64,000 bases of DNA from Maribacter orientalis (GTDB lineage Bacteria > Bacteroidota > Bacteroidia > Flavobacteriales > Flavobacteriaceae). The stretch covers positions 441,883 through 505,882 of the forward strand of contig NZ_FNZN01000001.1 of the NCBI RefSeq assembly GCF_900109345.1. The letters run 5' to 3'. Made by a program: the position numbers and the translations under genes. Positions 1 to 8,543 of this stretch are shown here, in pieces; within the stretch, counting starts at the first letter, position 1, and each line of letters opens with the position of its first letter. The notes below the pieces were generated by a model, which did not search any database, had not been told where the DNA came from, and worked only from the letters and a program-made list of their open reading frames with translations.

Positions 1-1819
1 CTCCAATCAATAATAGACCATACAACAGACCTTCTAACAAACTACTCCTAATATATTCTGAGTTTTTGTCTAGTAATATACTTTTACCGGTCACTTTAAC
101 CGTAACAAGAGTAGTATCTAGATTAGTTTTTGCAAATCTGTCAATACTGTTATAAACAATTTTTAAGCTATCAGTGCCTACATCTTGTAATTTTCCATTA
201 ATACGCGCAACGGTTTCGTCACCATTGATAAACCGAGCCAATTGTTTTCGAGCTAGTTTACGTGTATCTTTTTGATATTTTATAAATGTTACTTTGTCGT
301 TTGGTAAAGTGAAAAATGCAGCATTATTTAAATTATTAGCTTTATTTATAATTTTATACGGCAAATTGGCTGACTGTATATTCCCGATAATTTTAATAGT
401 TTTTAAATAGGTAAGGAGTTTTTCAATTTCCTGAGCAATCTCGAAATCAGTAACCTTATGGCCATCAGTGCTCATTACCGCAATCTCTAAAGGCCTAAAG
501 CCAGCGTAGTTATTTTGAAAATATTCGAAATCTATAGCAATTTCACTTTTTGCTGGTAGGGTCTGTTTAAACTCGTGGTTGGTTTTTATAAGATAAATTC
601 CAAGAAAACAGAATAACGTAAAAATCACGGTACCCCATATAATCTGATTAGGATAATTTTTAGTAAACGTATTTACCTTTAAAAGGTAGTTGACCCAATT
701 TTCAGAAATACTTTTACGTCCGATCAATTTTTTCTCCGGTAGACTTATTAAGAGAGAACCAGTCAATAAAATTACAGTGGTGTAGGCCACTAGAACCCCA
801 ATTGCCGCATTAATTCCGAATTCCTGAATACTTACTAGTCTAGAAGAAAGAAGAGTAACAAAACCAACGGCAGTGGTAATAGAGGTAAGTAGGGTAGTCA
901 TACCAACCTCTTTTAGTGACGAAATAATTGCGGCATATCTAGAAATACCACTTTGTAATTTTCGAATATAACTATCGGTGAGATGAATAACATCTGAAGT
1001 ACCTACTATGAGCATTAAAACTGGGTAAAATGCGGCCATGGCATTCAGTTCTTTTCCTAAGGCAGCTAATAATCCCATAAAAAGTAATAATGACATAGCT
1101 ATCGAAAAAACTGAAATCAAAACTACGGGCATACTCCTATAAACTAATAGAAGAATAATGAAAACTAATATTGAAGCAACAATAGTAGTGGTGAGTACTT
1201 CACTTCTTTGCATTTCTACTATGGCTTCATAAAAAAACGCCCTACCTAATATATGATAATTAGTTAAGTCGTGACTTTTTAATGAAGTTCGTATCGTATG
1301 TAGTAAAACTTCAGACTGCTTATAATCTAAGTTATCTTCGGTCCGTAAAGCCAGTACCAAAGATTCTCCTTTTTCATCTATTAGGACATTAATGAAAAGG
1401 GAATCTTCTTGAATTTTATGCCAATCTTCCTGGTATTGAAGAGAGTCCTTTATATGAACTATTGGTAATGTAGTGTATCCAAAAGAAGTTTTTAAAGGGT
1501 AGGAGAGTGTCGTCAAAGAATTACTTTCTAACACATGCTCAAAATCCTTGCTTTCTTGAGAAAATGCCTGAAATTTATTAAGAAAGTCTTTCTGAAAAAC
1601 ATTCGGTTTATTCTCTACTGCAATGAGCAAAAAATTATCATCGGTTCCAAATTCTTCAACATACGAATCATAAAATGCTAAGTCAGGGTCTTCCTCTGGA
1701 AAAAATTGACTGAAATCAAATGAAAATTTCAATTCATCCAATTTTGTAGCAGAAAGTACGCCAAAAAGAACGAAAACAACTATGCATATTTTTTTTAGGG
1801 AACCTAAATTGGCCTTCAT
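1..1819 (-). CDS. RND/MMPL-family exporter (3' end outside window)
   Basis: About 606 codons are open without a stop from the ATG to the window edge, so the C-terminal part is missing. My translation shows an N-terminal membrane segment (about residues 8-24), a large extracytoplasmic loop of about 190 residues, and then a block of membrane helices around 215-380. That block includes VGTSDVIHLTDSY, the region where HAE3/MMPL-type RND proteins carry membrane-embedded acidic residues. A further helix near 410 opens a second periplasmic loop, and the last residues enter another helix. This is the repeated half-structure of RND proteins of roughly 770-800 residues. Family members export lipids or hydrophobic molecules using the proton gradient; the substrate cannot be told here. 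A good -7 box lies 36 bp upstream. Confidence 0.85.
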   Translation of the reverse strand, partial: MKANLGSLKKICIVVFVLFGVLSATKLDELKFSFDFSQFFPEEDPDLAFYDSYVEEFGTDDNFLLIAVENKPNVFQKDFLNKFQAFSQESKDFEHVLESNSLTTLSYPLKTSFGYTTLPIVHIKDSLQYQEDWHKIQEDSLFINVLIDEKGESLVLALRTEDNLDYKQSEVLLHTIRTSLKSHDLTNYHILGRAFFYEAIVEMQRSEVLTTTIVASILVFIILLLVYRSMPVVLISVFSIAMSLLLFMGLLAALGKELNAMAAFYPVLMLIVGTSDVIHLTDSYIRKLQSGISRYAAIISSLKEVGMTTLLTSITTAVGFVTLLSSRLVSIQEFGINAAIGVLVAYTTVILLTGSLLISLPEKKLIGRKSISENWVNYLLKVNTFTKNYPNQIIWGTVIFTLFCFLGIYLIKTNHEFKQTLPAKSEIAIDFEYFQNNYAGFRPLEIAVMSTDGHKVTDFEIAQEIEKLLTYLKTIKIIGNIQSANLPYKIINKANNLNNAAFFTLPNDKVTFIKYQKDTRKLARKQLARFINGDETVARINGKLQDVGTDSLKIVYNSIDRFAKTNLDTTLVTVKVTGKSILLDKNSEYIRSSLLEGLLYGLLLIG

Positions 1820-1854
1820 TTAACGGGGCGAAATCTATTTATTTATTTCAAATG

Positions 1855-1862
1855 CAAATTTA
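1855..1862 (-). promoter_or_regulatory. Putative -7 box (TAAATTTG) of the RND exporter gene
   Basis: On the minus strand the octamer TAAATTTG matches the Bacteroidota -7 consensus TAnnTTTG and sits 36 bp before the ATG of the exporter. No convincing TTG is seen at the expected -33 position, so this is a partial match. Confidence 0.35.
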
Positions 1863-1967
1863 CTACTCTCGTGAGTATTTATAGTAAAAGAATATAAATA
1901 GAAAATGTTCGTCATTATTAGCTATAAATCCCAATAGGTTTATTTTAAATTAATTTGATAACCTATT

Positions 1968-2756
1968 TTATAAATCAATGAAATTATCAAGATATAATGT
2001 CCAGTCATAATTCGAATATTCAATATCAACACCTTTTGTAGAAGGAATAATTTCGTTGGCTTTCAAAATTTTCTTTATGCCACCTTTGCCACTAAAGTCG
2101 CCCCTAAACCAACTGAATAGAGATGTAACTTTAACTATATTGGTTTCACTATTGTATTCACTGGTTTTATCAAGATGTCTCTTTGTACCAATCTTTAATT
2201 GCTCTGGTAATCGTTTCCATTCATATATGGCTACTGGTGGGCAATCTTTAGCTCCGCAGTTCAAGGCAAAATGCACATTAAAAACAGGTTTGTTTACCCG
2301 CAACTTCCGTTCAAATTTATTCGGAAACCATTTTCTAATATAGCCAAGACCATATTCCCATTGAGATTTTCTAATAAGTCCGTGTTCAATTTTGGCAAAC
2401 GATACCATTTCGCCGGCTATTTTTATTTGTTCTAATTTGAAAAAAGTGCCGCGATCATCATATAACTCTGGGTTCTTTTGCAAAATAACCTGTATGTAGG
2501 CATTGTAGATATTCAACCAAAATGCCAATCGCTTATCATTGGTGTCAAGTGCATTATCTAATTCTTCAATAGAGGTGTTCGCCAATATATCTTGAATTTC
2601 TTGAGTATCTTTTTTGTCCATAATTTGCTTTAAAAACGATTCTGACAACTCGTTGAAATCAGTTTTGGTTTTTATATCTACTTTAGCCTGTAGGTTAGTT
2701 TTTGCAGAGCAGGATAAAGCAAAAAGCGTAGCGATAAAATATAATTTTAGTTTCAT
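1968..2756 (-). CDS. DUF547 domain-containing exported protein
   Basis: The 262-residue product starts with a hydrophobic signal (KLYFIATLFALSCSAK); the Cys near 16 could be a lipobox, but Ala at -3 is not ideal. Residues about 70-230 carry DUF547 hallmarks: AFWLNIYNAYIQ near 79, and HFALNCGAKDCPP near 162, the signature of the family. DUF547 has no established enzymatic role. The family is often found near the TIGR04283 glycosyltransferase group, which is encoded divergently next door. The gap to the exporter gene downstream is about 150 bp, so co-transcription is possible but not shown. Confidence 0.85.
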   Translation of the reverse strand: MKLKLYFIATLFALSCSAKTNLQAKVDIKTKTDFNELSESFLKQIMDKKDTQEIQDILANTSIEELDNALDTNDKRLAFWLNIYNAYIQVILQKNPELYDDRGTFFKLEQIKIAGEMVSFAKIEHGLIRKSQWEYGLGYIRKWFPNKFERKLRVNKPVFNVHFALNCGAKDCPPVAIYEWKRLPEQLKIGTKRHLDKTSEYNSETNIVKVTSLFSWFRGDFSGKGGIKKILKANEIIPSTKGVDIEYSNYDWTLYLDNFIDL

Positions 2757-2969
2757 AGGTATGTTTAAGGTTACCTTATCTACGTAAATGTATCCATAAG
2801 GTTCATAAATGCTTTGTCGAAATTATCTTTAATTGATTACGCTAACCTTTTTTTTAAATTTACTATGGTTTTAAAACTATTTTCATGAATTTGCGTAGGT
2901 AAAACGTAAACCTAAATATTATTTGGGTCGTAGTTTTTACTTTTTATTAACTACGCCTTGCCTATTGCT

Positions 2970-3674
2970 ATGATTAGTATTATAATACCAGTGCATAATG
3001 AATTTAAAAACTTGCAACAACTCTTTAAAGTTGGCTGTTTTTTAGAGCATGACAAGCTATTAGAAATTATAGTTGCCGTTTCACCTATGAATTCGGACAT
3101 GGTGAATTTGCTAGACAATATTCCTAAAGTTAAAATAGTACGATGCAAAAATAAAGGAAGGGCAGCACAAATGAACGAGGCATCTACAATAGCATTGGGT
3201 CGTATATTTGTTTTTTTACATGCCGATGTAGTACCGCCAACAGGGTTTATTAATGATATTCTGCATAGTTTACAAAACGGATATGATGCAGGATTTTTCT
3301 CTTACCGGTTTGATAAGGATACATGGTATTTACGTATAAATGCTTCTTTTACTGCCAAGGACGGATTGTTTACCGGTGGCGGAGACCAATGTCTTTTTAT
3401 TAAGAAAGATAGTTTTAATGAATTAGGTGGGTTTAATGAAGATCAAGTTTTAATGGAAGATTTTGAATTTTTCAGTAGAATGAAAAAACAGAAAGTTTCT
3501 TATACCATTGTTAAAAATGACCTTTTAGTATCTGCACGTAAGTATGAGTGCAATTCATACCTTCGGGTTAATCTATCTAACCTTCTTTTGGTAATTCTAT
3601 TTAAACTTGGTTGCCCAGGTGATAAGTTAAAAACCCTTCATAATAAATTGATACGGACCCCATATAATGGTTGA
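2970..3674 (+). CDS. TIGR04283-type family 2 glycosyltransferase
   Basis: A compact GT-A fold glycosyltransferase of 234 residues from the ATG at 2970. The frame extends to an upstream TTG, but the family begins directly with ISIIIPVHNE, so the ATG is preferred. Motifs: the N-terminal nucleotide-sugar binding strand SIIIPVHNE, a DxD-like HADVVPP near 93, the acceptor-site GGGDQCLF near 139, and MEDFEFF near 163. There is no membrane helix apart from a hydrophobic stretch near the C-terminus (LLLVILFKLG). TIGR04283 enzymes are named from arsenosugar or selenodomain neighbourhoods; no radical SAM partner is visible here. The 3' end overlaps the VOC gene by 8 bp, so the two are probably translationally coupled. 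Confidence 0.85.
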   Translation: MISIIIPVHNEFKNLQQLFKVGCFLEHDKLLEIIVAVSPMNSDMVNLLDNIPKVKIVRCKNKGRAAQMNEASTIALGRIFVFLHADVVPPTGFINDILHSLQNGYDAGFFSYRFDKDTWYLRINASFTAKDGLFTGGGDQCLFIKKDSFNELGGFNEDQVLMEDFEFFSRMKKQKVSYTIVKNDLLVSARKYECNSYLRVNLSNLLLVILFKLGCPGDKLKTLHNKLIRTPYNG

Positions 3675-4716
3675 AATAATTAATGGAATTCAGCAAATTG
3701 GGATTGGAGTTCAAGATGTCAAAAAAGTCTTTAACTGGTATAGAAAACATTTAGGTTTTGATATTTTACTTTTTGAAGATGAGGCAGTCGCTTCATTAAT
3801 GACCAAATACACCAATGGTAAGGCAGAAAGAAGAGATGCCTATTTGTCGTTGAATATGGTTGGTGGTGGCGGACTTGAAATTTGGCAGTTTAAAGACCGT
3901 ATTCCCTCTGCATCTAAAATACCTATCAAGTTTGGCGACTTAGGTATTTATGCTATGAAAATTAGATGTAAGAATCTCTATGATATGCATGCATATCTAA
4001 AGCAGTTGATGGTCGATAATTTATCTGAAGTTATAATCTCAGATAAGTATAATTCAAGCTTTTATTTTGATGACCCATTTGGTAACAAGGTGCAAATGGT
4101 AGAAGATAGTTATGTGTTTAGTGCTCAACCTACTTATAATGGTGGAGTAATGGGAGCGGTCATTGGTGTAAGTAATATGGAAAGTTCTGTGGATTTTTAT
4201 AAAAATATGTTAGATTATACGGTTGTTCTTTACGACGGTATAGAAACATTAAACCAAAATTCTAGGAATCGATTTAGAAAAGTAATATTAAAACAAGAAC
4301 GTAAACACGTCGGTGGTTTCGGAGATTTACTCGGACCTACTCATTTAGAATTAATTCAGGTTATGGAAAGCGTTCCTGTAAAAATTTTTAAAGATAGACT
4401 TTGGGGTGATTTAGGATATATTCACCTTTGCTTTGATATTTACGGTATGGCCAGTATTAGGGAAAAGGCAAGAAGGATGAAGCATTCTTTTACTGTAGAT
4501 AGTTCTAATAGTTTTGATATGGGCGATGCCGCAGGACATTTCAGTTATATTGAAGATCCCGATGGTACGTTAATAGAGTTGGTAGAAACGCATAAAGTAC
4601 CCATTCTAAAATCTTTAGGTTTATTTCTAAACCTTAAAAATAGAAATCCACGAAAAACTTTACCAAAATGGTTGGTGAAAAGCCTAAGTCTGCATAAAGT
4701 AAAGAAAGACCTTTAG
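3667..4716 (+). CDS. Two-domain VOC (glyoxalase/dioxygenase superfamily) protein
   Basis: A 349-residue soluble protein with two vicinal-oxygen-chelate modules: residues about 8-130 (IGIGVQDVKKVFNWYRKHLGF ... DDPFGNKVQMVE) and about 155-290 (IGVSNMESSVDFYKNMLDY ... IEDPDGTLIELVE). The second module has the usual C-terminal Glu (LIELVE) and a His at HLCFD that could bind metal; in the first, the expected early His is Gln/Gly, so that site may be inactive. The double arrangement resembles extradiol-dioxygenase-type VOC proteins, but no substrate can be named. The start overlaps the glycosyltransferase stop by 8 bp, indicating an operon and perhaps a joint modification pathway. Confidence 0.75.
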   Translation: MVEIINGIQQIGIGVQDVKKVFNWYRKHLGFDILLFEDEAVASLMTKYTNGKAERRDAYLSLNMVGGGGLEIWQFKDRIPSASKIPIKFGDLGIYAMKIRCKNLYDMHAYLKQLMVDNLSEVIISDKYNSSFYFDDPFGNKVQMVEDSYVFSAQPTYNGGVMGAVIGVSNMESSVDFYKNMLDYTVVLYDGIETLNQNSRNRFRKVILKQERKHVGGFGDLLGPTHLELIQVMESVPVKIFKDRLWGDLGYIHLCFDIYGMASIREKARRMKHSFTVDSSNSFDMGDAAGHFSYIEDPDGTLIELVETHKVPILKSLGLFLNLKNRNPRKTLPKWLVKSLSLHKVKKDL

Positions 4717-4722
4717 GTCTTT
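4705..4722. terminator. Hairpin terminator between convergent genes
   Basis: AAAGACC and GGTCTTT form a 7-bp stem around a TTTA loop that contains the stop codon of the VOC gene. On the minus strand the stem is followed by a T-rich stretch, so it fits best as the terminator of the small membrane-protein gene; it may act in both directions. Confidence 0.55.
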
Positions 4723-4730
4723 AAAAATTT

Positions 4731-4916
4731 CTATGAACTTTTACTAGTAGTTCTAATTAGCCCTATGCCAGAAAAGAAAAAGATGGCGCCAAGCACACCA
4801 TAAACAATAAGTTGTTTCGTGGTTCCTGAACTGTTGCCAAATAATATAGCTGTGTAAATAAGTCCGCCAATACCTAACAAGGTCAAAGCGGTGCCAAAAA
4901 GTTTCTTTAAATCCAT
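4731..4916 (-). CDS. Small two-helix membrane protein
   Basis: The product is 61 residues from the ATG at 4916. The frame is open 12 codons further upstream, but that part would be translated from the stem and T-tract of the anti-sigma terminator, so the shorter start is chosen. The sequence is MDLKKLFGTALTLLGIGG... with two hydrophobic helices (about 5-23 and 34-54) separated by a short polar loop (GNSSGTTKQ). I do not recognise a named family; small proteins of this form are common next to Flavobacteriaceae housekeeping genes. It follows the sigma/anti-sigma pair on the same strand and its ATG is only 4 nt from the terminator T-tract, so it may be expressed by read-through. Confidence 0.65.
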   Translation of the reverse strand: MDLKKLFGTALTLLGIGGLIYTAILFGNSSGTTKQLIVYGVLGAIFFFSGIGLIRTTSKSS

Positions 4917-4920
4917 GTAC

Positions 4921-4962
4921 GAAAAATAATAAAAAAAATGGACAGTTTTCAAAACTGTCCAT
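4921..4962 (-). terminator. Rho-independent terminator of the sigma/anti-sigma unit
   Basis: A perfect 12-bp inverted repeat (ATGGACAGTTTT, one-base centre, AAAACTGTCCAT) spans 4938-4962. On the minus strand it is followed by eight Ts and a further T-rich run. It lies 22 nt after the anti-sigma stop codon and ends just before the ATG of the small membrane protein gene. Confidence 0.85.
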
Positions 4963-4984
4963 GTATACTATAAATTTTTATTCT

Positions 4985-5779
4985 CTAGGAGGCAGATACT
5001 ACACCTAGCGTATATAATTGCTCTAATGTTGGTGATTCACTACCACCTGCTGGTTCTAAAGTAATACCGAATGCTTCAGATTCATTAGGATTGTTAAGGG
5101 CGAATATTTTGTTCTCATCCATATCAAAATTCTCAAGTAGCCCCATACTGGTAGGGGTAAGCGGTGAAAGTTTCAAAGACCAGACCTGATAAACAAAACC
5201 ATCTGGAGGTTCAGGTAATCCCTTGGCATCTATAAATACTTTTTTATTTTCTTTGTTCCAATACGCTTTAGCATAAGAAGTAGGTGAAATATCTTGACCA
5301 CCTAATGGTACAACGCTTATATTCTTATCTCTAATAGAACTTAAAAGTTCCTGCGTTTTTTCTAATGAAGAATCTGAATCAGCTATCTCCTGCTCTAAAT
5401 TAAAATTTTGTTGTTCTACAACTTGAATTTCAGATTTTAATTCTTGATTTTGCTGATACAGCCAGAACATGCCAATTGCCAGTAAAACCGAAGCTGCCCA
5501 ACCAACATAAGTTGATATTGGTACACCTCGTTTATCATTGATTGAAATGATTTTAACATCATTATTGATTCTGTCCATGATAGATTTAAAGGAATACTTT
5601 AAACCTGGCGAAGCTTTTTTAGACAAAGTTAAAATAGAAGCTTCTATAGCTTCAATTTCTTTCTGTATTTCTGGATATTCTTTTGCATAGTTAGCTATTT
5701 CCAGATTTTCCTTATCTGAAAGTATACCAGCTATATAGAGCTCTAAAATTCCTGATGCTATGTATTCTTGTACATCCAT
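4985..5779 (-). CDS. Anti-sigma factor (RskA C-terminal domain type)
   Basis: This 264-residue membrane protein should hold the adjacent ECF sigma factor inactive. The N-terminal cytoplasmic part (about 1-90, SGILELYIAGILSDKE then helical) matches the RskA anti-sigma N-terminus and lacks a zinc HxxxCxxC motif, as is usual in this subgroup. One membrane helix lies at about 92-108 (AASVLLAIGMFWLY), followed by a coiled coil at 110-150 and the extracytoplasmic RskA domain at about 155-264 (KVFIDAKGLPEPPDGFVYQVW ... AFGITLEPAGGSESP). Only 1 nt separates its ATG from the sigma-factor stop codon. The stress that releases it is unknown. Confidence 0.85.
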   Translation of the reverse strand: MDVQEYIASGILELYIAGILSDKENLEIANYAKEYPEIQKEIEAIEASILTLSKKASPGLKYSFKSIMDRINNDVKIISINDKRGVPISTYVGWAASVLLAIGMFWLYQQNQELKSEIQVVEQQNFNLEQEIADSDSSLEKTQELLSSIRDKNISVVPLGGQDISPTSYAKAYWNKENKKVFIDAKGLPEPPDGFVYQVWSLKLSPLTPTSMGLLENFDMDENKIFALNNPNESEAFGITLEPAGGSESPTLEQLYTLGVVSAS

Positions 5780-5780
5780 G

Positions 5781-6317
5781 CTACTTACTTTCCATATTCT
5801 CCCTTAATTGGGAAATGCAACTTCTATTACGTGTTTTCACCGTTCCTATAGGAATATCTAATTCTTCTGCAGCGTCTTTTTGAGTGTATCCTCTAAAATA
5901 TAATAGTTCAATGATCTGAACACATTTTTCTTTTAGATTTTTAACAAGATTCCTCAATCCATTCGTATCTACATTAGAACTTTCCTCTTCTTCCTTGTTC
6001 TGCAAAATACCTACGAAGTAATCGGCCGAAAGGTTCTTTTTTTCATTTTTATACGACCTACTGCGTATTTCGTCGATGGCGGCATTTCTTGCGATATTCA
6101 GAATCCATGTAAAAAATCTTCCTTTAGATGAGTTGTAGCTTTCAGAATTGTTCCAGATTTTTATAAATACATCTTGACAGATTTCTTGGGCAATACTATC
6201 ATTTTTTACAATGGTATTGATAACACCACAGATGTTATCGGCATACATGCCATATAACTTCTCAAAAGCTGAAGGGTCTTTCTTTTTGAATTGTTCAACC
6301 AATAGGTCTAATTGCAT
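5781..6317 (-). CDS. ECF-type RNA polymerase sigma factor
   Basis: A 178-residue group IV sigma factor. Region 2 lies at about 10-85 (FEKLYGMYADNICGVI, ICQDVFIKIWNN, GRFFTWILNIARNAAIDEIRSR). A short acidic linker near 100-115 is followed by region 4 at about 120-175, with the helix-turn-helix YTQKDAAEELDIPIGTVKTR. It resembles the SigK/RskA-controlled group, in agreement with the anti-sigma gene 1 nt downstream. Only about 27 bp separate its ATG from the T-tract end of the sodC terminator, so its promoter must overlap that hairpin or it depends on read-through from sodC. Confidence 0.9.
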   Translation of the reverse strand: MQLDLLVEQFKKKDPSAFEKLYGMYADNICGVINTIVKNDSIAQEICQDVFIKIWNNSESYNSSKGRFFTWILNIARNAAIDEIRSRSYKNEKKNLSADYFVGILQNKEEEESSNVDTNGLRNLVKNLKEKCVQIIELLYFRGYTQKDAAEELDIPIGTVKTRNRSCISQLRENMESK

Positions 6318-6340
6318 ATGGAAAATTTATAGTCAGTTAA

Positions 6341-6373
6341 AAATAAAAAAAGCTGTTTTTAGAACAGCTTTTA
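6341..6373 (-). terminator. Terminator downstream of sodC
   Basis: AAAAGCTGTT (6348-6357) pairs perfectly with AACAGCTTTT (6363-6372) around a 5-nt loop. On the minus strand the stem runs into TTTTTTTATTTTTA. It lies 19 nt after the sodC stop codon and about 24 nt before the sigma-factor ATG. Confidence 0.8.
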
Positions 6374-6391
6374 TAGAATATATTTTTAATC

Positions 6392-6979
6392 CTATTGAAT
6401 TAAACCCGCACAACTAATTCGCGCACCGGCAGCTCCGCTTGGTTGTGAAGTGAAATCATCGGCTCCTTGGTGTACAATAAGTCCTTTTCCAACTATATTT
6501 TTGTTCTCATCATCACAACCAATACACCATTGGTCAGTAGAAAATTCAACAGTAGCAGTACCATCAGATTCTGCCGTAAAATTACCGATATCTCCCTTAT
6601 GATATCCTTTTGCATCACCCCATTTACCATGTGGCTCATTTGTTGGGTTCCAATGCCCACCAGTTGATGAACCATCTGCTGCAGAGCAATCTGCAGTTTG
6701 GTGAATATGAATAGCATGTTCACCTTCTGTAAGTCCAGTAAATGTAGCGGTCATGGTAACTATTCCATCGTTCTCAACGAAACTTACTTCTCCAGATACC
6801 TCACTATCACTTTTCGGTTCCATTAGCATAGAAATACGATTCGTCGTAACTACTTCTGCTACTTTTTCCATTTCGCTATCCATCTCGGTATTCACTTTGT
6901 CTGCTTCCTTCTTTGCATCTTTGCAGTTGTAAAAACCTACCACCGTTAGAGCAAGAACTAATATTTTAATATTTTTCAT
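6392..6979 (-). CDS. sodC: Cu/Zn superoxide dismutase (lipoprotein)
   Basis: A 195-residue extracytoplasmic superoxide dismutase converting superoxide to oxygen and peroxide. The N-terminus is a lipoprotein signal ending VVGFYNC (Cys about 19), so the enzyme is probably anchored in a membrane facing the periplasm or exterior. The Cu/Zn ligand pattern is complete: HAIHIHQTADC, GHWNPTNEPHGKWGDAKGYHKGD, GNF, and LIVHQGADDFTSQPSG. The terminal AGARISCAGL supplies the Cys of the conserved disulfide. The downstream hairpin and sigma factor suggest a link between superoxide defence and the ECF system, but this is inference. Confidence 0.93.
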   Translation of the reverse strand: MKNIKILVLALTVVGFYNCKDAKKEADKVNTEMDSEMEKVAEVVTTNRISMLMEPKSDSEVSGEVSFVENDGIVTMTATFTGLTEGEHAIHIHQTADCSAADGSSTGGHWNPTNEPHGKWGDAKGYHKGDIGNFTAESDGTATVEFSTDQWCIGCDDENKNIVGKGLIVHQGADDFTSQPSGAAGARISCAGLIQ

Positions 6980-7129
6980 TGTGTATGTATTTGTTAATTA
7001 TAATTCAAATTAATCATTTAAACTGCTAATTTCAAATGAACTATTGATATACGTTATTCTTTAAATGCTTAAAGTTAAAAATGAACTGTAAATAAAACTC
7101 CTTCCTTATTAAAAACTTGATTTACAAAG

Positions 7130-7771
7130 TTAGTTGTTTTTTTGAAGTAAAACTTCTGCTTGTAAAGCGACTTCGCTCCAAGTTTTACTTATCCCATCTT
7201 TACCAGTGTGTAAAACTTCGCACGCTTTATTAATAGACGCTACAGCATCCATTGCATTCCAGTTTTCAAGGTTCATAATACCACTAAAAGTAATTTTAGT
7301 ATCTCCATCCATCTCGTATGAAAGTGGAATATTCTGTGTTTCGCCATTTAAGGTAATGTCAATAGAACTTTTGTCGTTTTCAACTTTGAATACACCTGAT
7401 ATCAATTCAGTATTTTTCATCACTCCGAAGAAAAATTCCAAAATTTTCGGATCTCTGGTTCCTGTAGCATCATTAGTAAATAAGCTACTTACAGGTATAC
7501 TGAATTCTGTACCGTTTAAGGCATCCATAGCCGTATCGCCACTACTGGTTTTCGTGAAATTTATTTTCTCGAATTTTCCACCAACAGGAACCTTGTCTGT
7601 TGTCTTATAGGCAGTAAAACTCACTTTTGTTGAATCTTGCACAATACTGAACATTTCAGAGGACTCACTTGTCGCTTCAAGATTAGTTGATTCTTGACCT
7701 TTTTTTGCCTCTTTACAACTAATAAAAAAAATTAATAATGCACTAGCGAAAGTAAAAGCTATTTTTTTCAT
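7130..7771 (-). CDS. YceI-like lipoprotein
   Basis: A 213-residue protein with a lipoprotein signal (FASALLIFFISC, Cys near 19). The mature part has the YceI pattern: VSFTAYKTTDKVPVGGKF near 50, a central strand with FTNDATGTRDPKILEFFF and ISGVFKV, and the C-terminal strand LSYEMDGDTKITFSG. YceI proteins form a lipocalin-like barrel that binds isoprenoid or other lipids. It is separated by only 28 bp from the DUF2490 gene upstream on the same strand, suggesting an operon with the next two genes. Confidence 0.8.
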   Translation of the reverse strand: MKKIAFTFASALLIFFISCKEAKKGQESTNLEATSESSEMFSIVQDSTKVSFTAYKTTDKVPVGGKFEKINFTKTSSGDTAMDALNGTEFSIPVSSLFTNDATGTRDPKILEFFFGVMKNTELISGVFKVENDKSSIDITLNGETQNIPLSYEMDGDTKITFSGIMNLENWNAMDAVASINKACEVLHTGKDGISKTWSEVALQAEVLLQKNN

Positions 7772-7799
7772 GATAAGGTGTTTTGTTTATAAAATAAAG

Positions 7800-8525
7800 T
7801 TACTCCTTCTTTTTAAAAATGCCTCTTAAATCGGGGTTATAAAACAGCCCAACTTGCAAACGGTCAAAATCAGTATTTCTAAAATGATTTTTTAAATAGC
7901 CGAATTGCATACTTAAGTTATCGGTGACATTAACGCCAATGGCCGCATACAAACGATTTTGGCCAAATGCTTCATTTTGAAGATTGATAAAAATTTCATC
8001 GTAAAAGTTCAGAAAGAAAATATCTGTTAACGGAACGGTCATTTGAAGTCTATATCTAGCTCGGTGTAAGGTATTGCTTGTACCAGTGTAATTATTTTGC
8101 ACAAAGCGTTGTTCCAATCGATATCGGTGTTCAAATTTAAATTCCCAGACTTTATTCTTTAGTATAAACTGTTCAAAAAGCCGGTGCTCAGAAATAGAAT
8201 TATTGGAAATCAAAATATCACCAGCAATAATATCAAACTCCGTATAGCTCGGGTCAGTTTCTATAAAACCATAACCCAATGTTACAATAGCATCTGGGTT
8301 AATGTGATAGTTAACACCCGTTCTCAATAACAGTTGATTAAAGTTCGATGCTATTTCATAGTATCTAAACTGTGCTTCGGTATGTAGGCTCCAATTATCG
8401 GCTATCTTATTGGTGCCAAAATACATAAACCAACTACCTAATTCATCTTCACCTGTTACTTCGTTTTGGGCATTTGTAGTAAATATTGTAGTAAATACTA
8501 CTACTAAGAAAAAAACCTTCCTCAT
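7800..8525 (-). CDS. DUF2490 outer-membrane beta-barrel-like protein
   Basis: A 241-residue exported protein with signal peptide MRKVFFLVVVFTTIFTTNAQ. The remainder alternates polar and aromatic residues as in an outer-membrane barrel (ELGSWFMYFGTNKIADNWSLH, RYRLEQRFVQNN, YRLQMTVPL, LQVGLFYNP). The pattern and length match DUF2490, a Bacteroidota family with no proven function. It lies 18 bp after the BNR-repeat gene and 28 bp before the YceI-like gene, so these three are probably one transcript. Confidence 0.8.
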   Translation of the reverse strand: MRKVFFLVVVFTTIFTTNAQNEVTGEDELGSWFMYFGTNKIADNWSLHTEAQFRYYEIASNFNQLLLRTGVNYHINPDAIVTLGYGFIETDPSYTEFDIIAGDILISNNSISEHRLFEQFILKNKVWEFKFEHRYRLEQRFVQNNYTGTSNTLHRARYRLQMTVPLTDIFFLNFYDEIFINLQNEAFGQNRLYAAIGVNVTDNLSMQFGYLKNHFRNTDFDRLQVGLFYNPDLRGIFKKKE

Positions 8526-8543
8526 TATTTGTCCTCTTGTGTA

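Noticed and set aside
2958..2969. TTG start of the glycosyltransferase
   Set aside because: The ATG four codons later gives the usual family N-terminus.
4917..4962. Upstream extension of the small membrane protein
   Set aside because: The extra residues would be encoded by the terminator stem and T-tract of the anti-sigma gene.
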